A DNA stretch of 64,000 nt from Anaerolineales bacterium (GCA_020634875.1 JACKAX010000001.1:151366-215365), one strand, 5' to 3'; numbered from the stretch's first letter, positions 1 to 7,550 are shown. The notes: generated from the letters alone by a model not told the origin. A program made the numbers and translations.

Positions 1-95
1 AACAACCCAGGGATATTCGGAGGCGAAAAGCCATTGGATAGCTTCGGAAGATGATAAATTCATTCTCTATGCAATTCTTTTTAAGTGACGAGGCC

Positions 96-752
96 TTATC
101 GCGGCTGGATAAGCTTTTCCTTAAAAAACGCCAGCGTCCTTTGCCAGGCCAGGGTTGTGGCTTCTTTATTGTATTCTGGACGGTTGGATTCAAAGAACCA
201 ATGATGGGTTCCGGGGTAAATATGGCGCGCGCCGTTGCGGAGGGTTAAGTTTTGGACAACTTCCAAAGGTTCGTAATCGTCAATTTCGGCAAAATGACAG
301 AGAAGCGGAGTCTCCACTTCGGGCAAGCCCATGTCACTTCCTCCATAAAACAGGGTTATGGCAGAAAAGGCGCTTGGCTGGAGGTGATTCAACAGAAGCG
401 AGTATGCAGCTCCAAATGAAAAACCCAATACGCCTAAGGGTTTGCCCTCCGCGGCGGGGTGATGTTGGAAAAAATCCAGTGCGGCAAGGGCAGTGGCTTT
501 AATGGTGGGGAAATCGCCATTTTCGACCAACGCTTGGGCATCTGGAATGGTGTCGGCGGTTTTGCCAAGGTGCAAGTCCGGGGCAAAAGCAACGTAGCCT
601 TCTGCAGCAAGTTGGTCGCATAGGCTCGTGAAGAGAGGCGTCAAACCCCACCACGCGTGAAGGACGAGAATGGCTCCACCGTTAGAGGTTTGGGGAATGG
701 CAAGGTAGCCAGTACGGGGGCTACCTTCAGATAAAAATTCGACTTTTGACAT
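96..752 (-). CDS. Dienelactone hydrolase family alpha/beta hydrolase
   Basis: A 218-residue cytoplasmic alpha/beta hydrolase of the dienelactone hydrolase (DLH) group. The oxyanion-side segment LHAWWG lies near residue 31, the nucleophile elbow GFSFGA near 110-115, an Asp in EIDDYEP near 158 and the catalytic His in GTHHWF near 183. Classical DLH uses Cys at the nucleophile; here it is Ser112, so esterase or lipase-like activity on small esters is more likely than true dienelactone cleavage. No signal peptide is seen. It lies 12 bp downstream of the DinB-VOC gene on the same strand and is probably cotranscribed with it. The substrate is unknown. Confidence 0.85.
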   Translation of the reverse strand: MSKVEFLSEGSPRTGYLAIPQTSNGGAILVLHAWWGLTPLFTSLCDQLAAEGYVAFAPDLHLGKTADTIPDAQALVENGDFPTIKATALAALDFFQHHPAAEGKPLGVLGFSFGAAYSLLLNHLQPSAFSAITLFYGGSDMGLPEVETPLLCHFAEIDDYEPLEVVQNLTLRNGARHIYPGTHHWFFESNRPEYNKEATTLAWQRTLAFFKEKLIQPR

Positions 753-764
753 GTATATTCCTTT

Positions 765-1631
765 TTAGGTATGGAGTAAAAAAGCATTCCCATCAGGGTC
801 AACGAAATGGGCCTCCAAATCTCCGCCGTCTTTGCCATAAGGTAGAGTGATTAACTCGGAGGTGAATGGGACACCTTTCGCTTTGAGTTCCTGATAAGTC
901 GCGCGAATGTCTTTGGCGGTAAAAACAATGCCGGTTGAAGCGCCAATGTGCGGGTTGTCCGCGGAGGGTGCGTACAGGCCAAGTTCAGTTTCCTGTGCAC
1001 CTTTCGGGGCGAGAAAGAGCATCCGATCCTCGGAATGTTCGTCCCGCCAGTCTTCCAACACGATGAAGCCTAATTGTTGCGTGTAAAACGCCAGGGCTTG
1101 ATCAAGATCGCGAACGTAAACCGTGACAACTTGCAAATGGCTGATCTGATTGCGTTTCACTTCGCGCCGGTCCAGGGCCAACTGCCGGAGTAATTCCAAC
1201 TGCCCGATGTGGTAGGTCTCGTGCCAACCCAGGCTGGAGAGATGCTGCCAACGCGGGCGGTCGCCGAAGTGTGTAGCGATGATCTCGCAGAGGAATTCGT
1301 CTGTGGCCTGGGCTAAAGCAAGTTCCAGTTGGGCCTGGGTTTCGTCCAGGAGGGTATGCAAGATGTTGAGGGGGAGGGCGGCGGACTTCGTGAGGGGTTG
1401 GGAGCCTGTTTGGTACACTTCGGTTTCAGCTTCCTGAAAGACCCCTGGTTTTGCCAAGGCTTTAAGGGCGCGATTACGTCCAACAATGAGATGTCCTACA
1501 ATCCAGTTCAAACAATTCGCTTGAAAAGCTGGCAGCAAGAGACTTTCCTCGTAGGTGAGGCCCTCTAGCAGGCGACACCCCAGCCAATGATTAGATTTGA
1601 AGGTTTCAGCAAGTTGGGAAGCAGGGATCAT
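765..1631 (-). CDS. DinB domain fused to glyoxalase/VOC domain
   Basis: A 288-residue fusion. The first ~155 residues form a DinB/YfiT-like four-helix domain, with the metal-type histidine motif WHETYHIGQLELL at its end. Residues ~165-288 form a vicinal-oxygen-chelate (glyoxalase/bleomycin resistance) domain starting at VVTVYVRDLDQALAFY and ending DPDGNAFLLHT. DinB proteins often are metal-dependent thiol transferases, and VOC proteins often act on thiol adducts, so a joint detoxification role is plausible but inferred. An upstream TTG at 1661 would add ten residues. The ATG at 1631 is preferred because AGGA lies six bases upstream of it. It is divergent from the Crp/Fnr gene. Confidence 0.85.
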   Translation of the reverse strand: MIPASQLAETFKSNHWLGCRLLEGLTYEESLLLPAFQANCLNWIVGHLIVGRNRALKALAKPGVFQEAETEVYQTGSQPLTKSAALPLNILHTLLDETQAQLELALAQATDEFLCEIIATHFGDRPRWQHLSSLGWHETYHIGQLELLRQLALDRREVKRNQISHLQVVTVYVRDLDQALAFYTQQLGFIVLEDWRDEHSEDRMLFLAPKGAQETELGLYAPSADNPHIGASTGIVFTAKDIRATYQELKAKGVPFTSELITLPYGKDGGDLEAHFVDPDGNAFLLHT

Positions 1632-1711
1632 GAATTTTCCTAAAGATTTCAAAGTTGCCAACAGCCTGGTTTTTCAACCTAAAGTACAACCCCAGATCAC
1701 ATATCACCTGA

Positions 1712-1723
1712 CGATTATAATCG
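1712..1723. promoter_or_regulatory. 12-bp perfect palindrome in divergent promoter region
   Basis: CGATTATAATCG is its own reverse complement and lies between the divergent DinB-VOC and Crp/Fnr genes. It may be an operator for either direction. No regulator can be assigned. Confidence 0.4.
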
Positions 1724-1733
1724 AACACTCGTT

Positions 1734-1766
1734 CTAAATCAAGAATGAGATTTAGGGTGATAAAAT
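1734..1766 (+). promoter_or_regulatory. Inverted repeat and leaderless -10 before crp/fnr gene
   Basis: CTAAATC (1734-1740) and GATTTAG (1749-1755) form a 7-bp inverted repeat with an 8-base centre where a -35 element would be expected. The hexamer TAAAAT (1761-1766) ends exactly six bases before the ATG at 1773, so the transcript probably starts at the A of the start codon. The repeat may be an activator or autoregulatory site. Confidence 0.5.
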
Positions 1767-1772
1767 GGTGAC

Positions 1773-2447
1773 ATGCTCTCCCCCGAACAATACCAACGCA
1801 TTGCCCGTATTTTTCCGCTTCTCCAACGCGCTGACCCCCAACTGGTGCGTGATTTCCAGGCTGCCGCGTTTTTTGTGCAAATCCCTGCGGGGAAAGATGT
1901 GTTTGTTGAAGGCGACCGCGCGGATGCGATTGCCCTACTAATGTCCGGCGAGGTGCGCGTGTATAAGATTGGGGAAAACGGTCGGGAGATCACCCTATCT
2001 CGGTTTGGGTTCGGCGGGTCGTGCGTACTGACGGCGAATGCCATTCTCAGCGATCAATCGTTTCCGGCGATTGCGACAGTGGTGCATGATGCAGAGGCAG
2101 TCATGATCCCAGCGGAGACGTTTCGGAAATGGGTGAACCGGTACGAATTGTGGCGGGAGTTTGTGTTTGAGTTGATGTCGCAACGATTGCTGAACGTGAT
2201 AGAGATTGTAGATGAGGTGGCGTTCCGCCGGTTGGATATGCGGATCGCGGCGTTTTTGCTGGCCCGTGGGCGAAGACAGAATCCGATCCGCATCACGCAT
2301 CAGGAAATCGCGGCAGAATTGGGGAGTTCGCGCGAGGTCATCAGCCGAATGTTGGATGAGTTCGGCAAACAGGGGTTTATCGAAACCGCGCGAGGGGTGG
2401 TGGAGGTGGTAGATTTTGAGGGGTTGGAAATCCGTGTGCGAATGTGA
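1773..2447 (+). CDS. Crp/Fnr-family transcriptional regulator
   Basis: A 224-residue regulator. The N-terminal cyclic-nucleotide-binding-like beta-roll spans about residues 12-125 (KDVFVEGDRADAIALLMSGEVRVY is typical of the family). A long dimer helix follows, then a Crp-type winged helix with ITHQEIAAELGSSREVISRML at about 172-192. It lacks the four-cysteine pattern of oxygen-sensing FNR and the clear RS cAMP contact of CRP, so the signal is unknown. There is no Shine-Dalgarno sequence; a TAAAAT hexamer six bases before the ATG suggests a leaderless mRNA. Its stop codon lies inside a dyad that abuts the promoter of the next gene, which it may control. Confidence 0.9.
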   Translation: MLSPEQYQRIARIFPLLQRADPQLVRDFQAAAFFVQIPAGKDVFVEGDRADAIALLMSGEVRVYKIGENGREITLSRFGFGGSCVLTANAILSDQSFPAIATVVHDAEAVMIPAETFRKWVNRYELWREFVFELMSQRLLNVIEIVDEVAFRRLDMRIAAFLLARGRRQNPIRITHQEIAAELGSSREVISRMLDEFGKQGFIETARGVVEVVDFEGLEIRVRM

Positions 2448-2484
2448 CTTAGTCACCGACAAATCCTACCTCCCCTCCTATAAT
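2444..2484 (+). promoter_or_regulatory. Promoter of DUF2892 gene with GTGACT-T-AGTCAC dyad
   Basis: CCGACA (2456-2461) and TATAAT (2479-2484) are 17 bp apart, a good sigma70-type promoter. A perfect 13-bp dyad GTGACTTAGTCAC (2444-2456) runs through the stop codon of the regulator gene into the -35. It resembles a Crp/Fnr half-site pair (TGTGA...TCAC), so the upstream regulator is the obvious candidate binder. Confidence 0.55.
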
Positions 2485-2544
2485 GTAGATAATCGCAAAT
2501 CTACAAAGAATAAGTTTGCAATCACCATTATAGGAGAACCCAAA

Positions 2545-2772
2545 ATGAACCCCTTTGTCAAATTTATGGCTTCCACCGCTGGCCGCATTGTACGCATCGT
2601 TGCAGGCATCGCACTGATCGCCTGGGGCCTGGCGGGCCTGACCGGAACTACTGGAATAATTGTTGCCGTCGTGGGCGCGCTGCCCCTCGTTGCCGGGCTA
2701 TTTGATTTCTGCGTGTTTGCGCCATTGTTTGGCGCTCCGTTGAGTGGCCCGAAAATCCGAGCCGGGAAGTAA
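2545..2772 (+). CDS. DUF2892 small membrane protein
   Basis: A 75-residue inner-membrane protein of the DUF2892/YgaP-transmembrane type. It begins with a short amphipathic stretch ending in GRIVRIVAG. Two hydrophobic hairpin helices follow (about 16-35 and 38-60, glycine-rich, ending PLVAGLFDFCVFAPLFG), matching the usual length and the conserved FxPL tail of the family. The ATG at 2545 has TAGGAG upstream. Family members commonly sit beside Crp/Fnr regulators or rhodaneses; here the Crp/Fnr gene is directly upstream. The function is not established. Confidence 0.85.
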   Translation: MNPFVKFMASTAGRIVRIVAGIALIAWGLAGLTGTTGIIVAVVGALPLVAGLFDFCVFAPLFGAPLSGPKIRAGK

Positions 2773-2798
2773 ACGATTTTTTCGCTTTGCGTTCATGG

Positions 2799-2834
2799 AA
2801 AAAACGGCGTGTTATTCATGCCGTTTTTCGTTTT
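2799..2834 (+). terminator. Rho-independent terminator after DUF2892 gene
   Basis: AAAAACGGC pairs with GCCGTTTTT around an 11-base loop, followed by CGTTTT. It separates the regulator pair from the PIG-L/Nudix operon. Confidence 0.7.
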
Positions 2835-2891
2835 AATTTCCCATGATTAACGGGATTAGCTGTTTTAATTTAAAGTTACAGGAAAACAACG

Positions 2892-3665
2892 ATGACTCTA
2901 AATATATTGGCGTTTTTCGCCCACCCTGATGATGAAACCATGCTCATGGGAGGCACGCTGGCCGCATTGGCCCAACAAGGCGCGCATGTTCACTATGTTT
3001 GCGCCACGCGCGGGGAAGGCGGGGAAAACGGCGAACCTCCGCTCTGCCCCCTTGAAGCGTTAGGGGATGTCCGCGAGCAGGAACTCGTCTGTGCGGTGGG
3101 GGCGTTGCGCGGGCGGAGTTTGACATTTTTAGGGTATGTAGACCCCCGCGTAGGACCGGACAACGAGCTGTTTCCCTTTACGGACAACATGACTTACCTC
3201 GCGGGGCAGATCATCGCCAGTATCAAACAATTCGACATCCACGCGGTGATCACTCACGGCTCGAACGGAGAATACGGCCACCCCGCGCATATCCTTTGCC
3301 ATCAAGCCACCGTGACCGCGCTTTTATCCCTGCCCGAAGAAACCCGCCCCGCGCTGTACACCGCCTCCGCCAGTTTCCCAGCCCATCCTTACCCCCGCCT
3401 GACCAACGAGAGCGACCCTGCCCACTTTATCCTTGACCTGACCCCCGTCCTCGCCCAAAAGACAGAAGCCGCCCTCTGCCACCGCACGCAACACGCCCTT
3501 TTTGTTCGCCGTCGCTCCGAGCAAGCCGGGCACCTCGTCACCGTGCCGGAAGTGATCATTCCGGTGGAGGCCGTGCATCGCCTGCTCCCCGCATGGCTAG
3601 GCGAGGCGGATGATCTGGTGGCGGAATACCTGCTTCGGGCAGGGGCAGAACTTTTCACCGAATAA
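2892..3665 (+). CDS. PIG-L/LmbE family N-acetyl-glycan deacetylase
   Basis: A 257-residue zinc-dependent deacetylase of the PIG-L/LmbE family. The family zinc/catalytic motif AHPDDE is at residues ~11-16, followed by GGTLA. The downstream histidine motif HGSNGEYGHPAHI is near residue 123-135, as in MshB and BshB enzymes. Relatives deacetylate GlcNAc-containing small molecules such as mycothiol or bacillithiol precursors and antibiotics. The several DinB-fold proteins nearby would fit a low-molecular-weight thiol role, but this is only inference. AGGA lies upstream of the ATG. It overlaps the Nudix start by one base, so the two are translationally coupled. Confidence 0.87.
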   Translation: MTLNILAFFAHPDDETMLMGGTLAALAQQGAHVHYVCATRGEGGENGEPPLCPLEALGDVREQELVCAVGALRGRSLTFLGYVDPRVGPDNELFPFTDNMTYLAGQIIASIKQFDIHAVITHGSNGEYGHPAHILCHQATVTALLSLPEETRPALYTASASFPAHPYPRLTNESDPAHFILDLTPVLAQKTEAALCHRTQHALFVRRRSEQAGHLVTVPEVIIPVEAVHRLLPAWLGEADDLVAEYLLRAGAELFTE

Positions 3666-4099
3666 TGTTTAAGCCCACCTGGGACGGTCAGCTCATCAGC
3701 CAGGAAAAACCGCATGGGGTGACGATTGTCATTTATCGGCGTGCCGTGGGAGGGGTGGAATTTCTTATCTTGCACCGCACCCACTATCTGCCCGAGTTTG
3801 AGGGCGATTGGGCGTGGACACCCCCGTCCGGGGCGCGTTATCCGGGCGAGGCGGTGGAGGTTTGTGCACAGCGGGAGTTGTTCGAGGAAACGGGGTTGGA
3901 ATTGGTTCCCACGTTGACGGATTGCGGCACGGAGGGGTGGTGGGTGTTTATGGCAGAGATGCCGCGGGAGGGGGAAATTCGGCTGAGTGTGGAGCATGAT
4001 CAGTTTGCGTGGGTGGGTCAGGAGGATGCGGGACGGTGTCAACCCGAGGCGGTCGAAAGTCAGATTCGGCAAGTGGCGCATTTATTGGAGAATCAGTGA
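3665..4099 (+). CDS. Nudix hydrolase
   Basis: A 144-residue Nudix hydrolase. A complete Nudix box runs over about residues 57-80: Gly, five residues, Glu, seven residues, then RELFEETGL, matching Gx5Ex7REUxEExGU with all metal-binding glutamates present. It should cleave a nucleoside diphosphate linked to another moiety; the substrate cannot be read from the sequence. The start codon overlaps the preceding stop (TAATG) and its own stop overlaps the next start (TGATG), so it sits in the middle of a tightly coupled three-gene operon. Confidence 0.9.
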   Translation: MFKPTWDGQLISQEKPHGVTIVIYRRAVGGVEFLILHRTHYLPEFEGDWAWTPPSGARYPGEAVEVCAQRELFEETGLELVPTLTDCGTEGWWVFMAEMPREGEIRLSVEHDQFAWVGQEDAGRCQPEAVESQIRQVAHLLENQ

Positions 4100-4785
4100 T
4101 GAGAAGGCGCTTTTTTCTTTTGCTAGTGATCTTGGCAGCGCTTGTCCTCCCCCGCCCTGCCGCCGCGTGCGAGCCGTATCCCATCCCCTATTTTTTGGAA
4201 CAAATCACTTTTGTACGGGCGGGGTTGCCTGCCGGAATCGGAGTGCGGGCCATCCCGGATACCAACTCGGCGCAAAGTAGCTGGGTTGCACTTGCCTTTG
4301 TGAACCACACCGATCAACCCGTTTTTTTGCTGGGCGGACAACACCGGGAGGCGTTCACGCCCGACCTAAAGCCCACGGACATCACTCAAATGGCGCAGGC
4401 GCTGAAGGAATACACGCTTCCGCCGAACGCGGTGGACGAGCCTATTAAACTCAACCTGGAGGCCTTGCCCCGGCTGGACACGACGTTTGAACAGCGCAAT
4501 TCAATCAACACCTCCCGCCCGGACAACGTAAAAATCCCCGAACCGCAAGCCCTTACCCTCCTTTTGATCACCAACGGGAAGGTTTATGAACTCCCGGTGA
4601 CGGTGGCGTACACGCTCAATCCCGATTACCGGCCCCAGCCTTGCCCGACGGACGATCTTTTTGTGAGCACGCCCAAAACGGAAAGCGGAAACGCGCAGTT
4701 TGTGGGCCTTGTGTTGGGATTGCTCTTCGGGGGAGGGGGGCTGATATGGTTTTGGGTGAAGCGGCGGAAGAAAGAGGTACAGTAA
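4099..4785 (+). CDS. Secreted protein with C-terminal membrane anchor, unknown function
   Basis: A 228-residue protein not recognised as a known family. A signal peptide is clear (RRRF followed by LLLVILAALVLP and AAACEP, cleavage near residue 24). The extracellular part has two cysteines (CEP near 25, QPCP near 183) that could form a disulfide. A C-terminal helix (FVGLVLGLLFGGGGLIWFWV) is followed by KRRKKE, giving a type-I anchored topology with the bulk outside. The start at 4099 overlaps the Nudix stop. A function in the same pathway as the cytoplasmic PIG-L and Nudix enzymes is not obvious. Confidence 0.7.
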   Translation: MRRRFFLLLVILAALVLPRPAAACEPYPIPYFLEQITFVRAGLPAGIGVRAIPDTNSAQSSWVALAFVNHTDQPVFLLGGQHREAFTPDLKPTDITQMAQALKEYTLPPNAVDEPIKLNLEALPRLDTTFEQRNSINTSRPDNVKIPEPQALTLLLITNGKVYELPVTVAYTLNPDYRPQPCPTDDLFVSTPKTESGNAQFVGLVLGLLFGGGGLIWFWVKRRKKEVQ

Positions 4786-4905
4786 TATTTTTGTGGGCGT
4801 GAAGGTGTTTTTTGGGGTTGGAAGAAGGGGTGGCATAGAATATTGAGGCAAAATAACGAGGGTATAATGAGCGAGAAATTAAAATCGGCTTGTAACAAAA
4901 GTAGA

Positions 4906-4978
4906 TTAGATGGAAACGTATTTCCGTCTAACTCCCCCATTTAGAGATATCAACGGACGGAACCTGTCCGTTGATATC
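4906..4978 (+). repeat. Two adjacent hairpins upstream of the AT-rich gene
   Basis: Hairpin 1 (4906-4931): TTAGATGGAAA / TTTCCGTCTAA with a four-base loop and one mismatch. Hairpin 2 (4946-4978): GATATCAACGGAC / GTCCGTTGATATC, perfect 13-bp arms around GGAACCT. There is no T-run, so they are not simple terminators. They may be part of a recombination site (see the flanking core sites) or a regulatory RNA structure. Confidence 0.5.
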
Positions 4979-5013
4979 CCCAAGTAACATATTAATGTGT
5001 TCCGTTGAATTAA

Positions 5014-5025
5014 TTGTTGGGCGCT
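5014..5025 (+). repeat. Left 12-bp inverted repeat with GTTGGGC core
   Basis: TTGTTGGGCGCT contains GTTGGGC (5016-5022), which fits the integron core site GTTRRRY. The exact reverse complement lies at 5585-5596, bracketing the gene at 5035-5523. Confidence 0.55.
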
Positions 5026-5034
5026 GACGCAAAT

Positions 5035-5523
5035 ATGAACGCAAAGAAATCTATGGCAAATCGCGGCAAAAAAGTTATCATCGTTGGCGTCGCCTTAATA
5101 GTAGCCATTATCTTTATAGTCAATGTAACATTGAAAGAAACTTGGTTTTCGCCTGAAGCAATTGCAATTCATATTGTGATTGATAACCGAACCAATAAAC
5201 AAATTGGACCATTTGTTATATCTGATTACCGAGACTCTGAACCTTTGCAAGTAAACCTAGTAGAGCCTTTTTCAAAAGTGGATGTTTATTACATAAAATT
5301 AAAGTCTGGTGGCGAAAACGAAATCGTAATGTCAGACAGCAACGGCAAAGAATATCCTGTTGTTCCCTATTTTGAGCAAGATCAAAGAGGACGCGTTGAT
5401 ATTCGAGTTGAATGTGTATCACCTGATGGTCTTTCTGGCAAAAAAAGAGTGTTGGTTTCTTGGTATTTTTCTTTTGTATGGCATTCTTGGGGAACGCCTG
5501 CTTGCAAGGAGATTTTTAATTAG
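5035..5523 (+). CDS. Hypothetical membrane-anchored protein, possible cassette gene
   Basis: A protein of about 162 residues with no recognised family. After a basic N-terminus (AKKSMANRGKK) a single helix (VIIVGVALIVAIIFIVNV) anchors it. The rest is a small beta-rich extracellular domain (residues ~40-160) with cysteines in RVECVSP and TPACKE. The ATG at 5035 is 12 bases after the GTTGGGC core; the ATG at 5053 is an alternative, and neither has a good Shine-Dalgarno. The gene is much richer in A+T than its neighbours and is bracketed by exact inverted repeats, so horizontal arrival is likely. It has no visible link to neighbouring functions. Confidence 0.6.
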   Translation: MNAKKSMANRGKKVIIVGVALIVAIIFIVNVTLKETWFSPEAIAIHIVIDNRTNKQIGPFVISDYRDSEPLQVNLVEPFSKVDVYYIKLKSGGENEIVMSDSNGKEYPVVPYFEQDQRGRVDIRVECVSPDGLSGKKRVLVSWYFSFVWHSWGTPACKEIFN

Positions 5524-5584
5524 TTTGCGCAGTTGAGAAAACGCAAAGGCCGAACAAGTACAATTACAAGAACATCTTGCAAAA

Positions 5585-5596
5585 AGCGCCCAACAA
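5585..5596 (-). repeat. Right 12-bp inverted repeat with GCCCAAC core
   Basis: AGCGCCCAACAA is the exact reverse complement of 5014-5025. It contains GCCCAAC (5588-5594), which fits the integron inverse core RYYYAAC, 64 bases after the stop codon of the enclosed gene. Confidence 0.55.
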
Positions 5597-5918
5597 AGCG
5601 TGCTAAGAAACCCTCCCTCGTTTGACCCGCACCAGCCCCGCCAGAACGCAAGTTCCCCGCCCCACTTTCGTCCCAAAAACCCTGAAAAGTTTCCAAGTTC
5701 CCGAAAAGCGCAAACTGATTAAACCCCAAACGGGCGGCCACTCGAGGAGATCGCCTGTTGGGTGGGCATGAGCGGCTTTTGTGCTTTTTTGAAGTATATT
5801 CACCCCTTACCCTAGTTTCTCTCGTCCAAAAATGAGCGGACGCGCTTCATCTGGGGGGCCAGTGGACGTGCGGGATTCAGCAAATTATGATCACGAAACC
5901 CAAACAGGAGCTTGAGCC
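5597..5918. other. Gene-free stretch, C-rich
   Basis: No convincing gene. Bases 5610-5720 are C-rich with many short CCC/AAAA blocks on the plus strand. Short open frames here have no start signal or family resemblance. A GTTGGGT at 5757-5763 could be a distant partner of the GCCCAAC core but lies 175 bases away. Upstream of 5919, CAGGAG is the ribosome site of the next gene. Confidence 0.4.
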
Positions 5919-6398
5919 ATGAACAATTTATGGATCGAATTTAAAGCAGAGGTGCTCGACCAGTACCAACAGCAAAAGCAGATGGCCGAGGCCGCCTTAG
6001 CACAAGTAGATGATGCAGCCTTCTTTGCCCACTTGAAAGAAGATGGTGACGATCATACGAATAGCATCGCGATTTTGGTCAAACACCTCAGCGGCAACTT
6101 CCTCTCCCGTTGGACGGATTTTTTGACGACCGACGGTGAAAAAGCCGACCGCCAGCGCCCGCGTGAGTTTGTCCACGAGGCAAACGACAATCGTACTCAG
6201 ATCATGGAACGTTGGGAGGCAGGCTGGCAATGTCTCTTTGACACCCTCGAAGCGCTCACCGAAGAAGACTTTGCCAAAACCGTCTACATCCGTGGCGAGG
6301 CGCACAGCGTGGTCAAAGCCATCCTGCGTAACCTCCTCCACACCACACACCATATCGGGCAAATTGATTTGTTGGCAACGGTTTTGAAAACGCCCTGA
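5919..6398 (+). CDS. DinB-superfamily protein, DUF1572 type
   Basis: A 159-residue protein of the DUF1572 branch of the DinB/YfiT four-helix superfamily. Putative metal ligands are His in LVKHLSGN near 52 and the pair in LLHTTHHIGQIDLL near 142-147. The conserved block NFLSRWTDFLTTDGEK follows the first histidine. Its length is normal. Relatives are metal-dependent enzymes or thiol transferases; none has a firm substrate here. A ribosome site CAGGAG precedes the ATG. It is 47 bp upstream of the next gene on the same strand. Confidence 0.85.
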   Translation: MNNLWIEFKAEVLDQYQQQKQMAEAALAQVDDAAFFAHLKEDGDDHTNSIAILVKHLSGNFLSRWTDFLTTDGEKADRQRPREFVHEANDNRTQIMERWEAGWQCLFDTLEALTEEDFAKTVYIRGEAHSVVKAILRNLLHTTHHIGQIDLLATVLKTP

Positions 6399-6445
6399 GA
6401 AATCAGCAATCATCATCCCCTTTTTTTCTGCACTTTTCCCAGTCT

Positions 6446-6946
6446 ATGCCTGCAAACGAAACGAACCTTGAAGAAGAAATCCGGCTTTTGGCATTAGACA
6501 CCCTCTCTGCTCAAAAGTGGGCGCGCGAGGGAAAAATCGAAGCGTGGGTTCACAAATACCTATTGAGCGGCAAAGGGGGGACAACGAACCCAGAATTTTC
6601 AGCAGGTCTCAAACGAGAAAAACGTTGGTGGAACGGACCGGTTGAATTGCCACTTGCAGATTTATCGCCGGCCGTAGGTACCGCACCAGGGATGGAATAT
6701 GTGGTGGAAAAAGCGCCGTGGGAGGCTCGCATTCGCAAACTGGCTGCCTCATTTTCAACCCCATTTGCCCTGCCGCCTTTGATTGCTGAGTATAGAGACG
6801 GCATGTTGAGCATCCGCGACGGCAACACACGTCACAGCGCGATGCACTTTCTTGGATGGACCACCTGTTGGGTGATCATCTGGTACAACTCAGAAAGTGA
6901 TTATCATCGGCATAACCAAAGCCTCTTTCCGCCGGACAAGCAATGA
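6446..6946 (+). CDS. ParB/sulfiredoxin-like fold protein
   Basis: A 166-residue protein. The region of about residues 110-145 (PPLIAEYRDGMLSIRDGNTR followed by HSAMHFLGW) resembles the ParB N-terminal/sulfiredoxin superfamily, whose nucleotide-binding loop reads as a 'DGNxRxxAxxxLG' motif. There is no helix-turn-helix, so it is not a partition ParB; a small stand-alone nucleotide-binding enzyme is more likely. No Shine-Dalgarno is visible before the ATG, and the gene ends at a strong terminator. Function is unknown. Confidence 0.6.
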   Translation: MPANETNLEEEIRLLALDTLSAQKWAREGKIEAWVHKYLLSGKGGTTNPEFSAGLKREKRWWNGPVELPLADLSPAVGTAPGMEYVVEKAPWEARIRKLAASFSTPFALPPLIAEYRDGMLSIRDGNTRHSAMHFLGWTTCWVIIWYNSESDYHRHNQSLFPPDKQ

Positions 6947-6960
6947 AGATGCACCAAAAA

Positions 6961-7003
6961 CAGGGCCTCAAAACACGGAAACTATTTTGAGGCCCTGTTC
7001 GTT
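6961..7003 (+). terminator. Rho-independent terminator
   Basis: Perfect 13-bp arms CAGGGCCTCAAAA / TTTTGAGGCCCTG around an 11-base loop, followed by TTCGTTT. It ends the DUF1572/ParB-like transcript. Confidence 0.85.
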
Positions 7004-7053
7004 TAACGCCTAGAAAGGCATTGCACCTTTATTCACAAACCAGGAGTTTCCCC

Positions 7054-7467
7054 ATGTTAAAAACCATCAAAATCACCCTCGTCCTTCTCGTCTTTGCCCT
7101 CTTTGTGGGAGCCTGCACCTCCCAGCCCAAAGCCAATATGCCCAACCCCGCCTCTGTCAACTGCACCGACAAAGGAGGCACCCTCACCATTGAAAAAAAC
7201 GGCAATGGCGATGAATACGGCGTCTGCCACTTTGAAGACAACCTCCAATGTGAAGAATGGGCCATGATGAACGGTGACTGTCCCGAAGGCGGGCTGAAAA
7301 TCACCGGTTACGTTACCAACGCGGCCATCTACTGCGCCATCTCCGGCGGCAAATACACCATCACCGACAGCAGTGGTGCACCCGAAAACGAACAAGGCAC
7401 TTGCACCTTCAAAAGCGGCAACACCTGCGATGTGTGGGACTTCTACAACGGCAAATGCACCAAGTAA
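7054..7467 (+). CDS. Lipoprotein with two DUF333 domains
   Basis: A 137-residue lipoprotein: helix TLVLLVFALFVGAC with the lipobox Cys at about residue 20. Two DUF333-like domains follow. The first (about 27-75) runs PNPASVNC...GGTL...GVCHFEDNLQCEEWAMMNGDCP; the second (about 84-137) runs TNAAIYCAISGGKY...GTCTFKSGNTCDVWDFYNGKC. Each has the paired cysteine pattern of the family. DUF333 proteins are small extracytoplasmic proteins such as E. coli YoaF; the function is unknown. The ATG at 7054 has CAGGAG seven bases upstream. It is monocistronic, between two terminators. Confidence 0.85.
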   Translation: MLKTIKITLVLLVFALFVGACTSQPKANMPNPASVNCTDKGGTLTIEKNGNGDEYGVCHFEDNLQCEEWAMMNGDCPEGGLKITGYVTNAAIYCAISGGKYTITDSSGAPENEQGTCTFKSGNTCDVWDFYNGKCTK

Positions 7468-7480
7468 TTCTTTCAAAACG

Positions 7481-7519
7481 ATGTAAAAAGCGGCCTTCAA
7501 AGGAGGCCGCTTTTTACAT
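7481..7519. terminator. Bidirectional palindromic terminator
   Basis: Arms ATGTAAAAAGCGGCC / GGCCGCTTTTTACAT are perfect over 15 bp with the A and T runs inside the stem. It ends the DUF333 gene, and its right arm lies just before the promoter of the next gene. Confidence 0.8.
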
Positions 7520-7538
7520 TCAGAACAGACCTTCAATG

Positions 7539-7550
7539 TATACTATTTCC
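7539..7550 (+). promoter_or_regulatory. -10 hexamer giving a leaderless GNAT mRNA
   Basis: TATACT (7539-7544) ends six bases before the ATG at 7551. No Shine-Dalgarno precedes that ATG, so the mRNA likely begins at the start codon. Confidence 0.5.

Noticed and set aside
5757..5763. GTTGGGT as the right end of an attC paired with GCCCAAC at 5588
   Set aside because: The 175-base distance exceeds the usual attC length and the arms pair poorly beyond the first eight bases.
5520..5803. Several overlapping short minus-strand frames in the C-rich spacer
   Set aside because: No ribosome site, no conserved pattern I could support; they may reflect a repeat but not a gene.
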